A DNA stretch of 48,121 nucleotides from Candidatus Ancillula kalotermitis. GTDB lineage: Bacteria; Actinomycetota; Actinomycetes; Actinomycetales; Bifidobacteriaceae. Where the stretch lies: positions 1 to 48,121 of the forward strand of contig JAISRT010000056.1 in assembly GCA_031273495.1 (NCBI GenBank). The letters are read 5' to 3'. Below, in pieces: positions 33,402-41,500 of the stretch. The position numbers and the translations under genes were made by a program. Positions within the stretch are counted from its first letter, which is position 1, and each line of letters opens with the position of its first letter. The notes under the pieces were generated by a model that saw only the letters and a program-made list of their open reading frames with translations, made no database searches and was not told the DNA's origin.

Positions 33402-34730
33402 TTATATACTATACTCATTTTGCTCACCTGTCTCGATATTCTTCAGCTGTAGTTTATCGTCGTCCCCAATAAAAAGCACGAACCTGACCCCTCTCCTCGC
33501 CGCGAAGTCGATTTGCTTGCCGAACTTGTTTGAATTAGGGCACACGAAAGATGTCACACCGCTCGCACGCAACTTGGCGCAAACATAATTAGAAGACGGG
33601 CGCGATGTCTCGTCGTTAACTATCACCATTATAGCACTTTCACCATCCGCAGTAGTGTTCAACTTCTCAGAATCACTCAGCAAGGAGAACAGCCTGCTCA
33701 CACCGATAGACATACCGACCCCTGGATACTGATTTTTGCCATCAAAACTGCTCGTCAAGTTTGCATACCGCCCACCTGATGCCACAGACCCGTAGTTCTC
33801 AAGCCCATCTAAAAATGTCTCGAACACCGACCCAGTATAATAGTCGAGCCCACGTGTAATCTTCAGGTCAGCCACACATTTGACGTCATACTCAGACATA
33901 TTCACACTCTCGAGTAGATAGACCAGTTCGGAAAGACCAGTTTTTGCCAGATCACTCCTCTCGGCAAGTTCCATAATGAGTGAGTTATCTTGAAGTTCAT
34001 CAACTGTCGTGGCACGGATTTTCGCGATGCTGATGCACTTTCGAGCGTTTTCCTCAGTCTCACCAGCCGCCAAAAGCTCTTCTACTGCCGCAGCGTCACC
34101 GATTTTGTCCAGCTTGTCCATAATCTGCAGTGCTTTAGGATAGTCCTTCACGCCAAGCGCTTCGTAGCACCCTTGAAGTAGTTTGCGGTTGTTGATGTGA
34201 ATTGTCGCCGCCGGTGCACCTTGAGATTCCAGTTGTTTTAGCGCAAAGCCTACTGCCTCAACAATCTCGAGGTCATTGAACATGGGCAGCGCCTGCATCT
34301 CAGTCTGTCCGTTTTCGCATTTTGCAACGATGTCCACGTCAGCCTGATAGAATTCGCGGAACCGACCTGCTTGCGGACGCTCACCCCTCCAGACCTTACC
34401 GATTGAACTCCTGCGAAAAGGGAACTTCAGGTGGCCCGCATTTTCCACGACATACCGCGCGAAGGGGACCGTCAAGTCGAAGTGAAGCCCTAGCCGTTTG
34501 CTTGACGAGTTGCCGTCCTTTTCCTCCTGGAGCCTACTTAACACATACACTTCTTTCGAGGTTTCGCCCTTTGCCATCAGAGTGTCCAGAGGTTCAACGC
34601 ATCGGTGGTCCACGGTGTCAAACCCAAACAGAGCGTAGGTGGCACGAATGCTTCTTACGATTGCATCGAACTGTACTTGCTCGTCAGGAATGAGTTCCAT
34701 GAACCCCGACAATGATGACTTTCTAGACAT
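33402..34730 (-). CDS. hisS: Histidyl-tRNA synthetase
   Basis: The 442-residue class II synthetase contains motif 2 (FRRSSIGKVWRGERPQAGRFREFYQADVDIV), the histidine-specific block KITRGLDYYTGSVFETF near residue 300 and motif 3 GVGMSIGVSRLFSLL. The SSLSGFMELIPDEQVQ start and KGETSKEVYVLSRLQEE match the divergent HisRS form found in bifidobacteria. ATG at 34730 is six bases after TGTGCTACACT, so the gene is predicted to be leaderless. An upstream in-frame start would translate the promoter (LCYTSS). Confidence 0.97.
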   Translation of the reverse strand: MSRKSSLSGFMELIPDEQVQFDAIVRSIRATYALFGFDTVDHRCVEPLDTLMAKGETSKEVYVLSRLQEEKDGNSSSKRLGLHFDLTVPFARYVVENAGHLKFPFRRSSIGKVWRGERPQAGRFREFYQADVDIVAKCENGQTEMQALPMFNDLEIVEAVGFALKQLESQGAPAATIHINNRKLLQGCYEALGVKDYPKALQIMDKLDKIGDAAAVEELLAAGETEENARKCISIAKIRATTVDELQDNSLIMELAERSDLAKTGLSELVYLLESVNMSEYDVKCVADLKITRGLDYYTGSVFETFLDGLENYGSVASGGRYANLTSSFDGKNQYPGVGMSIGVSRLFSLLSDSEKLNTTADGESAIMVIVNDETSRPSSNYVCAKLRASGVTSFVCPNSNKFGKQIDFAARRGVRFVLFIGDDDKLQLKNIETGEQNEYSI

Positions 34731-34736
34731 ACTACT

Positions 34737-34745
34737 AGTGTAGCA
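34737..34745 (-). promoter_or_regulatory. Extended -10 of leaderless hisS-rarA
   Basis: TGCTACACT is followed by AGTAGT and ATG at 34730. There is no recognisable -35 at the usual distance. Confidence 0.75.
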
Positions 34746-34764
34746 CAAAGTCACGCCGAGTTAA

Positions 34765-35718
34765 TTATGCCTCAGTGCGTGAACTTATCACTGCTTCAAG
34801 TATCCTACCAAACAGATAAGCAATGCCTGCAACAATGATGACACTCATAGTCACATCTGACAAGAAGTGGCACCCGTAAACCATACGTCCGAGGGCGGTA
34901 AACACTCCACCCAGAATGACCAAGCCAATTGTCACACGGCGAAGGAGCAGGTTCTTGGGGTCGACGAAATACACGAAGAATGCCGAAGTCCAGAAACACG
35001 CGGTGTGCCCTGATGGGAAGGACTTGTTACCCGTGAAGAAGTTGATTTGCCACCACGGTGTGTACGCAATGCCGTCTTTCCCGTTGAACTCCCCGCCAAA
35101 CACTTGATACGGCCTAGCGCGACCGAAAAGTGGCTTGATGAACTCGTCAACTAAATATGTTTCCGTTATGAGCGCAAATGCAGTCCCAAGCAATGCCACG
35201 ATCAGCAGTTGTTTTAGGCGCTTCTCAGAAACCCTGCTCAGCCAGATGTATGAGAGAATTGCCAGCAGCAAGAACACTATTAGAGTTACAGTCATTTGCT
35301 CAGTCTTAGTGAACAACGGATTTCCCGCGACATCATTATTCGAGGACGGGAACCCTATCTTCTTGCCTGAATTGAGGTTCTTCTGGATGATATAATACTC
35401 GTCTAGATCCTGACCTGCCTCGACGAATACGACAGCGAAACCATAAATCGTGCAAGCGATGACCCCAGCAACCTTAGTCACATTGTTAAAAAATGGCATC
35501 CTGATGAAAAAGGCCGCCGCAATTGGTGCCAACAAGAAAAGGAGTAGCCCGTAGGGAATCATGAAGAATATCTGCACGATTGCTGGGAAGAACGCGTCCT
35601 GATTTACTACGGCTTGCGCAATCTGGAAGTCAAAAAAGGTGCCAGTCAGCATTAAGAATGCGAGAATGGCAGCGCACACGATGACCTTGTGTTGACTGAT
35701 TTTGGAGATGATTGACAT
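34765..35718 (-). CDS. PAP2-family membrane phosphatase
   Basis: This 317-residue protein has about seven hydrophobic segments and the three-part phosphatase signature: KPLFGRARPYQVF near residue 190, FPSGHTACFWTS near 228, and GRMVYGCHFLSDVTMSV near 282, with the two catalytic histidines present. The usual SR before the last histidine is GR. PAP2 proteins dephosphorylate lipids such as phosphatidic acid or undecaprenyl pyrophosphate at the outer membrane face. The substrate here is not known. ATG at 35718 lies 15 bases after the metallophosphatase gene, with AAAGGA upstream, so the two secreted or membrane phosphatases form an operon. Confidence 0.88.
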   Translation of the reverse strand: MSIISKISQHKVIVCAAILAFLMLTGTFFDFQIAQAVVNQDAFFPAIVQIFFMIPYGLLLFLLAPIAAAFFIRMPFFNNVTKVAGVIACTIYGFAVVFVEAGQDLDEYYIIQKNLNSGKKIGFPSSNNDVAGNPLFTKTEQMTVTLIVFLLLAILSYIWLSRVSEKRLKQLLIVALLGTAFALITETYLVDEFIKPLFGRARPYQVFGGEFNGKDGIAYTPWWQINFFTGNKSFPSGHTACFWTSAFFVYFVDPKNLLLRRVTIGLVILGGVFTALGRMVYGCHFLSDVTMSVIIVAGIAYLFGRILEAVISSRTEA

Positions 35719-35733
35719 ATTATTTTCCTTTCG

Positions 35734-37149
35734 TTATTTCTTCACCGGGTAGTCAGGTTTGTTTCCATCCTTCGGTAAAATGTAGCTGTTCGGGTGATCT
35801 ACAACCCGTTGCACTGTCGCGTCAGGCTGATACAGTGGCTTGCCATCCGCACTCATCATTGGCACTAACTCGGTCTCAATCGACTGCACCTTGCCTTGCG
35901 TTTTGTCGAACTTTATCTTAGTGTGGCTCAAGTCTAATCCGCCAGCACGACCCTGCACAATTCCGCGCGTTTTCTGCTCAATCTGACCATTATTGAGCAC
36001 TCCGGTGGTATAAGTGTAGTTATAAGCGTAATGTGTGTGCGCAGTGATCAGCGAGTCAATATTAGCGTCCTTCGACTGGATTAACTCTCTCAACGGCGTG
36101 TCAAAACTACGAGTCTTCACATCCTTGTCCTTGCACTTCTTGTCTAGCGTTGCGCCAATGTTCCCGCGGTCGTATTCCTTATTATATCTGCACATTTCCA
36201 GGCGTCGCTCATTCACCACTTCATCTAGATCCTTGCCATATGAGCCATCGTGGACTAATGCGACCACAACATCTGCCGCCTTGTCACTCTTCAACTTGTC
36301 GGCAACCTTTTCGACTGGCTTCACATAATTCGACTCAATGTCATACCGCTTCATAACCCAGTTATCGTAGAACTGCTCTATTGTCTGCGGTTTTGTTGCC
36401 ACTTTATAGTTGTCACTCGAGTCAAGCTCACCAAGATCCACACTCCCACCTTCATGCCCGACCGTCGCACCCACGAACGCTACTTTAACACCCGCAGCGG
36501 TAGGCACTACGCAGGCGTCGCCAAACGGTTGGTCCGCATCTGCCACACCTTTGCGCTTGAAATTGCTCGACAGCCCGTAGTTGCGCCCATCATTTTTCGC
36601 GAGCACTCCAGTTTTGGCGTCAAGTCCCACTTTAGCGCCGTAAAACCCTGTGCTGGTATAAGGTTTTTCTGCTTGCTGCGCGTTGAACACCTCATCGTCC
36701 CCGCCGTCACCGTCGTCAAACTTGAGGTCATGGTTCCCCACGGTCCCACACTGCAGACCTGCCGCAATCAGACCCTTCGCAAATGCCTGCTCCGACGCGT
36801 TTGTAAAATTGCCCTGTCGGTTGTCCCCCGCACTAACAAACATCACATTATCCTGCGTCTGCTTGAACTGCTTTATTGCACCCGCGACGACTGCTGCGCC
36901 AGGAACATTGATCAAAATATGACCCTGCGTAGTGTAGTCCCCAGCCTCATAAGCATCCACTGACTGCACCCCGGACTTGACTGCGCCGTGAAAATCATTA
37001 ATCGCATAGATGTTCAATTCGACCACACTATCATCAGCGCCCACTGCCTGCGCAATGCCTGGTCTAATCGCAGTTATACATAATAACATAGCCACGGCAG
37101 CGACACATGATGTCACAACAGACTTTACACATAATACAGGTTTTCTCAT
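35734..37149 (-). CDS. Secreted metallophosphatase, 5'-nucleotidase (UshA-like) family
   Basis: The 471-residue protein begins with a signal peptide (basic start, hydrophobic VVTSCVAAVAMLLCITA, cleavage near AQA-VG at about residue 35). The calcineurin-like domain shows INDFHGAVK (first metal pair), FVSAGDNRQGNF, GTVGNHDLKFDDG, VALVHDGS and the final TAHTHYAY in place of the usual GHTH. It is therefore an extracellular phosphoesterase acting on nucleotides or similar. The C-terminal 5'-nucleotidase substrate domain of UshA is not evident, and the chain ends about 60-100 residues earlier than two-domain members. The start follows TGATATAAT by six bases. Confidence 0.88.
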   Translation of the reverse strand: MRKPVLCVKSVVTSCVAAVAMLLCITAIRPGIAQAVGADDSVVELNIYAINDFHGAVKSGVQSVDAYEAGDYTTQGHILINVPGAAVVAGAIKQFKQTQDNVMFVSAGDNRQGNFTNASEQAFAKGLIAAGLQCGTVGNHDLKFDDGDGGDDEVFNAQQAEKPYTSTGFYGAKVGLDAKTGVLAKNDGRNYGLSSNFKRKGVADADQPFGDACVVPTAAGVKVAFVGATVGHEGGSVDLGELDSSDNYKVATKPQTIEQFYDNWVMKRYDIESNYVKPVEKVADKLKSDKAADVVVALVHDGSYGKDLDEVVNERRLEMCRYNKEYDRGNIGATLDKKCKDKDVKTRSFDTPLRELIQSKDANIDSLITAHTHYAYNYTYTTGVLNNGQIEQKTRGIVQGRAGGLDLSHTKIKFDKTQGKVQSIETELVPMMSADGKPLYQPDATVQRVVDHPNSYILPKDGNKPDYPVKK

Positions 37150-37155
37150 ATCTAC

Positions 37156-37164
37156 ATTATATCA
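37156..37164 (-). promoter_or_regulatory. Extended -10 of leaderless metallophosphatase operon
   Basis: TGATATAAT, the only perfect TATAAT among the leaderless promoters here, is followed by GTAGAT and ATG at 37149. Confidence 0.75.
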
Positions 37165-37280
37165 AGGTGTAGGACAAAATGGTGCAGTTTTTTTGAGTTC
37201 GTGGCCTTATATTTATCAGCAAAACCCGCGAAACGCCCTAAACTACAGGACTAACTCAAAGTTGCGGTGTAGTGATACGA

Positions 37281-38126
37281 TTATAGGCTCTTTAGCCAAG
37301 TGTCAATCAACGTCAGCCCCTGCTCCCCCGACTTCTCGGGGTGAAACTGCGTGGAAAATAGGCAGTCCCTCGAGATTGCAGAAATAAATGTGTCGTTCTC
37401 ATGCGTTGTCTCACACACCAGGTCGGCGTCGAGCACAGATATGTCATTCTGATGTGGTGCGTAGGAGTGCACGAAATAGTAGTCACCGTCGATCACGCGG
37501 GACACTGAACTTGCACACGCTAATTTGGTTCGATCGCACGGCTTCGCCTGCGCTCTCATTACGCCCCTCGCCTGCGGCTCAAACACACTCCGCTCGCTTA
37601 ACGCCGCCGAATGAATCGGACGGCCGCTCGTTACGCTGGGCAATTTGGTCGTCGCCTTGACGCTATTCCAGCCCATATGCGGCACGATTTTGGCATGCAG
37701 CTGAGTGACGTCGGCGGAGTATAACCCTAAACCTGGCGTTACTTCGGAGGTGTTGCCGTCGTCGAAATGTTTTGGAGAGGTGCTTGCTACGCAGACTTGG
37801 TTCGATCGCTCTGTGCCCTCATTGCTCGGTTCCTTACTTGGCAGTTCGTCGCTGGACCTGAACAGGACCTGGTGCCCAACGCATATACCGAACACTGGCA
37901 GTCCACGCTGCGCACGCGTTAAGATAACTTCATCCCCACGAAACTTAGTCAGCCCTTCCATACAGGCTTTGAATGCACCTACACCTGGAACTACTAGGCA
38001 CTTAGAGTTGATTGCGTCGTCGTAGTCTGAGGAGATGCTAACATTCGCGCCAATATGTTCAAACGCTCGTTGCACACTTCGAATATTTCCGTAGCCGTAG
38101 TCAAAAATTACTACATCTTTCAGCAA
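37281..38126 (-). CDS. hisH: Imidazole glycerol phosphate synthase subunit HisH with two in-frame insertions
   Basis: HisH is the glutaminase that supplies ammonia to HisF in histidine synthesis. The catalytic residues are all present: Cys in VFGICVGHQVLF near residue 82 and His/Glu in STQFHPEKSGEQGL near 262. DYGYGNIRSVQRA at the start and VPHMGWNSVK and YYFVHSYAPH are also standard. The protein is 281 residues against the usual 200-215. The excess lies in two places: about 27-30 residues after LFRSSDE, and about 45 residues between SVKATTKLP and VIDGDYYFVHSYA. The DNA of both inserts resembles local repeats (TTGGTTCGATCGC in both; CACACTCCGCTCGCT and GCTCGTTACGCTGGGCA in the second). TTG at 38126 is the start, with AGGAGG six bases upstream. 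No hisF is adjacent. Confidence 0.9.
   Translation of the reverse strand: MLKDVVIFDYGYGNIRSVQRAFEHIGANVSISSDYDDAINSKCLVVPGVGAFKACMEGLTKFRGDEVILTRAQRGLPVFGICVGHQVLFRSSDELPSKEPSNEGTERSNQVCVASTSPKHFDDGNTSEVTPGLGLYSADVTQLHAKIVPHMGWNSVKATTKLPSVTSGRPIHSAALSERSVFEPQARGVMRAQAKPCDRTKLACASSVSRVIDGDYYFVHSYAPHQNDISVLDADLVCETTHENDTFISAISRDCLFSTQFHPEKSGEQGLTLIDTWLKSL
37503..37660 (-). repeat. Repeat-derived in-frame insertion 2 in hisH
   Basis: The stretch includes TTGGTTCGATCGC, GGCTTCGCCTGCG, CACACTCCGCTCGCT and GCTCGTTACGCTGGGCA (plus strand). The last two match the intergenic repeat at 7126-7212 at 15/15 and 16/17 bases. It encodes residues absent from ordinary HisH. The borders are approximate. Confidence 0.6.
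37755..37850 (-). repeat. Repeat-derived in-frame insertion 1 in hisH
   Basis: The stretch contains CTTGGTTCGATCGCTC (plus strand), sharing TTGGTTCGATCGC and a following CTCATT with insertion 2. It encodes an extra Ser/Glu-rich loop just after the nucleophile region. The borders are approximate. Confidence 0.5.
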
Positions 38127-38132
38127 CTAGCG

Positions 38133-38138
38133 CCTCCT
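38133..38138 (-). promoter_or_regulatory. Ribosome-binding site fixing the hisH TTG start
   Basis: A perfect AGGAGG (minus strand) stands six bases before TTG at 38126. A TATAAT at 38166-38171 could serve as a separate promoter for hisH, though less convincingly than the extended -10 boxes elsewhere. Confidence 0.6.
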
Positions 38139-38196
38139 AATGCGCACCTCAAATGACAGCCAAGAATTATAGTGTTACACATTTTCACCTCGCTAA

Positions 38197-38454
38197 TTAT
38201 GACAATTCCTCAATGTTAACATCTTTGAATGTGATAATGTGCGCGTGCTTGATGCGTCGCTCTGCGCGGTTCAGGTCCCACACCCAGGCGTCGTCAAGTG
38301 TTACTTCAAAATACACATCATTGTTCTGGTTCTTGACGACAAGGTTGACCTCGTTCGCCAGATAATACCGGCGCTCAGTTTCAACGCTGTAACGGAATGA
38401 ACTCGCAAGGCGGTTATACTCCTTGTGTATCTCTAGTTCAGCGTCCTCAAGCAT
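38197..38454 (-). CDS. DUF2469 family protein
   Basis: The 85-residue protein contains YSVETERRYYLANEVNLVVK, VYFEVTLDDAWVWDLNR and ITFKDVNIEEL, the hallmark of the conserved actinobacterial DUF2469 family. Its function is unknown. It is slightly shorter than usual members at the N-terminus. The ATG overlaps the stop of the bL37 gene as TAATG, so translation is coupled to it. In other actinobacteria this gene lies near RNase HII and YraN genes; here it follows FAS-I and bL37. Confidence 0.9.
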   Translation of the reverse strand: MLEDAELEIHKEYNRLASSFRYSVETERRYYLANEVNLVVKNQNNDVYFEVTLDDAWVWDLNRAERRIKHAHIITFKDVNIEELS

Positions 38455-38528
38455 TATGCATTTGGCTTCTTGCCGTGATTCGCGCTCTTCTTCTTGCGGT
38501 CGCGCCGCAGTCTTCCACGTTTACTCAT
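38454..38528 (-). CDS. Ribosomal protein bL37 (24 residues)
   Basis: A 24-codon gene encodes a very basic peptide starting MSKRGRLRRDRKKK and ending ANHGKKPNA. This matches the small actinobacterial large-subunit protein bL37, first seen in mycobacterial ribosomes, whose members end in ANHGKRPN plus one residue. AAGGAG lies six bases before the second of two adjacent ATGs, which fixes the start at 38528. The gene sits 14 bases after the FAS-I stop and overlaps the DUF2469 start by one base. It is short enough to be missed by routine annotation. Confidence 0.85.
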   Translation of the reverse strand: MSKRGRLRRDRKKKSANHGKKPNA

Positions 38529-38542
38529 CATTCACTCCTTCC

Positions 38543-41500
38543 TTAAGAACTAACATACCGATCTCCTTTGCCTAGCCTTGCCGACGGGTTAAGCAGCAAC
38601 TGTGCCTCAACCTCATGCGGGTCGTAGCCACTGTCGGCACCACGGGGGCGGCGTTTCTCCTCGAAGCGGCGGTTGTCAATTGGCTCGAAGAGTTGCTTCT
38701 TGCCGACTTGTCCGAGCTCAAGACTCTTGCGTCCGTGCTGGAGCCTCTTGTTCGCAATCCTGCGCCACTTCTCTGCCACATCTGCACCGAGAGTTTTTGC
38801 CACCGACGCCTCAAACGCACCAGGATGAACTAGCGCGATGAGCCCTGCGACATGCCCAAATCCAAGCGAGGTCACCATGGCAGCCTTGATTGGTTGGACT
38901 TGCCCGAGATTAAGTGGTTCCCGTAGCCAAACTATCGGATCATGCTCCTTGAACTCGTCCCCAACGCAGTCTAGTGCCCTGTTCGCAGGAATCAAGCCTG
39001 AGCGGAAGAGCTGACAAAGACCATTGACTTGGAAAACTGCCGCACCGCCTTTCGCATGCCCTGTCACAGTCTTCTGCGAGATAACGAACAACGGGTTGCC
39101 CTTTTCGCGCCCTATCGCTTCAAATAACCGAGTGTATAACTCTGACTCGTTCGGATCGTTAGCATTAGTCGACGTGTCATGCTTCGAAACCACAGAAACT
39201 TCATCCGCGGTCACCCCGAGAGCGTTAAGTCGCTTATTCAGCACTGAGTCACGGCCACCACGGGCTGCACCAAGCGCACCGAGCCCTGGAGCTGGAATTG
39301 AAGTGTGTGCCCCGTCCGCAAATGAACGAACATACCCAATTACACCGAGTACTGGTAGCCCTAACTTTAACGCAATGTCACCGCGTGTGATTAGTACAGT
39401 TCCACCGCCCTCGGACTCAACGAAACCACCACGACGCTTGTCATTTGCCCGCGAGACAAACCGCTCGTTAATCCCCTTGTCTAGCAAATCTTGAGTCTTG
39501 GCAGTAGCATTCATGTCCCCGAACCCAGTGATCGACTCAATCGAAATGTCATCAATCGCGCCGGCAACAACGAAGTCAGCCTTTCCGCAGTCAATCTTGT
39601 CAACAGCGTCCTCAATCGACACTGCGGCAGTCGCGCAAGCACCAACAGGATGAACCATAACACCATATCCGCCAACATAACTCTGCATGACATGTGCTGC
39701 AATGACATTAGGCAACGCTTCCTGCAGTATATCACTCGGTCTGTCCTCGCCGAGGAACCCGTCAACGAACAGTTTGCGCATCGAGTCAGTCCCACCAATT
39801 CCTGTCCCTTGAGTTGAACCGACGTCTGACGGATGGACCGCTTTAAGCAGTTCTGCTGGAGAGAAGCCCGATGACAGGAACGCGTCAACCGTAGCGACAA
39901 GATTCCATATCGCCAACCTGTCGACCGACTCAATCATCGAAGCTGGGATGCCCCATTTCGCAGGGTCAAACTCAGTCGGCAACTGTCCACCAACCAGTCG
40001 GGTCATAGCAGCCTTACGCGGAACACGCGCCTTCGCGCCCTTGAGTTTCGTCACAATATACTCGTCATTCTCGGCGTCATATTCAACAATGGTCTTCTCC
40101 TCGTCAATCGCCTTGAAACTGTTCGCCAACTCTAGTGTAGCAACTGAGAACGAAATGTCACGGTCTAGGAACACTGCCGCATCATTTTCCGTCGCTAAGT
40201 CGTCAATCCACGCAGGCGCGTCATCCACGTATTGTCGCACACCGCTTCTGGCTGCCACTTCATCGCGGAACTTGCTGTATATCTCGGACTCATCTATGAA
40301 AGTGTCGCTCGAGTCATACCAACCAGCCTTCGGAGTGTCTGCCCAGTGGACAAGATTCATCATCCACGCTAGTTCTAGCACTCCAGCAGGTGTCAAATCA
40401 ACGCTACCGTCTGACTTTATACCGTGCTCAGCCTCAAAACGCGTGCGCCCTGACCCCCAAGGCCCAATCTCACCAATGCCAACAATCACCCGCATATCTT
40501 CAGGCTTCATACTGACATTAGCCCAATCTGACGCGTAGAAATCTGGAAGTGCAACCTCAACAGGAGAAGGCAGTGCAACATTTTTGACCACTTGCGCAGT
40601 ATCCGTCGCCACGACCTTATCTGCCGCATTTGCCTGCATTGATGCAAGTGCTTCTTTCTTGAGCGCCACCAAATCGATTGAGGATCCCAACCCACCCGTT
40701 AAGTCAGCATCAATCGGGGCAGTTTTCGCCTCTTCACGAGCCACTGGTGTGCAGAGCTTGAGCAGTTCATCGGCAATTTCAGGTGTTGAATACGTCCGGA
40801 CACCCTTATTTTCAACCGCAGCGACCATAGGATCATTACCACCCATTAGCGAAGTTCCACGAACCCACCCAATCTTCGGATGCGCTAGAGTTACATTACG
40901 GCTCCACCGTTTCTCCACGCCCCACTTCTTCTCAATTGCGTCGAAGGCAGCTTTAACCTCACCATACGCACCGTCACCACCGAAAATTCCGCGGTTTGGC
41001 GAGCCAGGCAACACCACATGAAGTTTGCGGTTTATGTCCTCCTCCACGCCGATCGCACTCAGTTTGGCAATCATACGCTCGACGGACCAAAGTAGTAGGC
41101 GCGTCTCCATTTCAGCTTCACTACCAGCGTCCGCCATAGACCCACGGACTGACGGCGCAGCGAACGGGAACAGCAGCGTTGGCACCATTTCAGGCTTCAA
41201 AATCTTCGTCGTCGCGCCCACAGTCTCCTTGACATCCCTACCGACCCAGTCGATGAAGGCATCCACATCGCGGTAACTACTCAAATTGGCAGGAACTAGC
41301 CATAGCTCCGAGTTCGAAGTGCCATGCTTGCGATACAACTCTTTGGCGAAATCGAGGCGCTTTGCATTAACCGAAGATGCTGTAATTATCACTGTGGCGC
41401 CACCTTCAAGCAGTTTTCCAGCCACTGCACCCGCAATTGAGTTCGGAGCCGCACCCGTCACCACTGCGATGTCATTAAGATACGGTAAACTCTCAACACT

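Noticed and set aside
37256-37276. AAGTTGCGGTGTAGTG resembling part of the rplM leader
   Set aside because: The match is only about 15 bases with no structure or gene context around it; probably chance.
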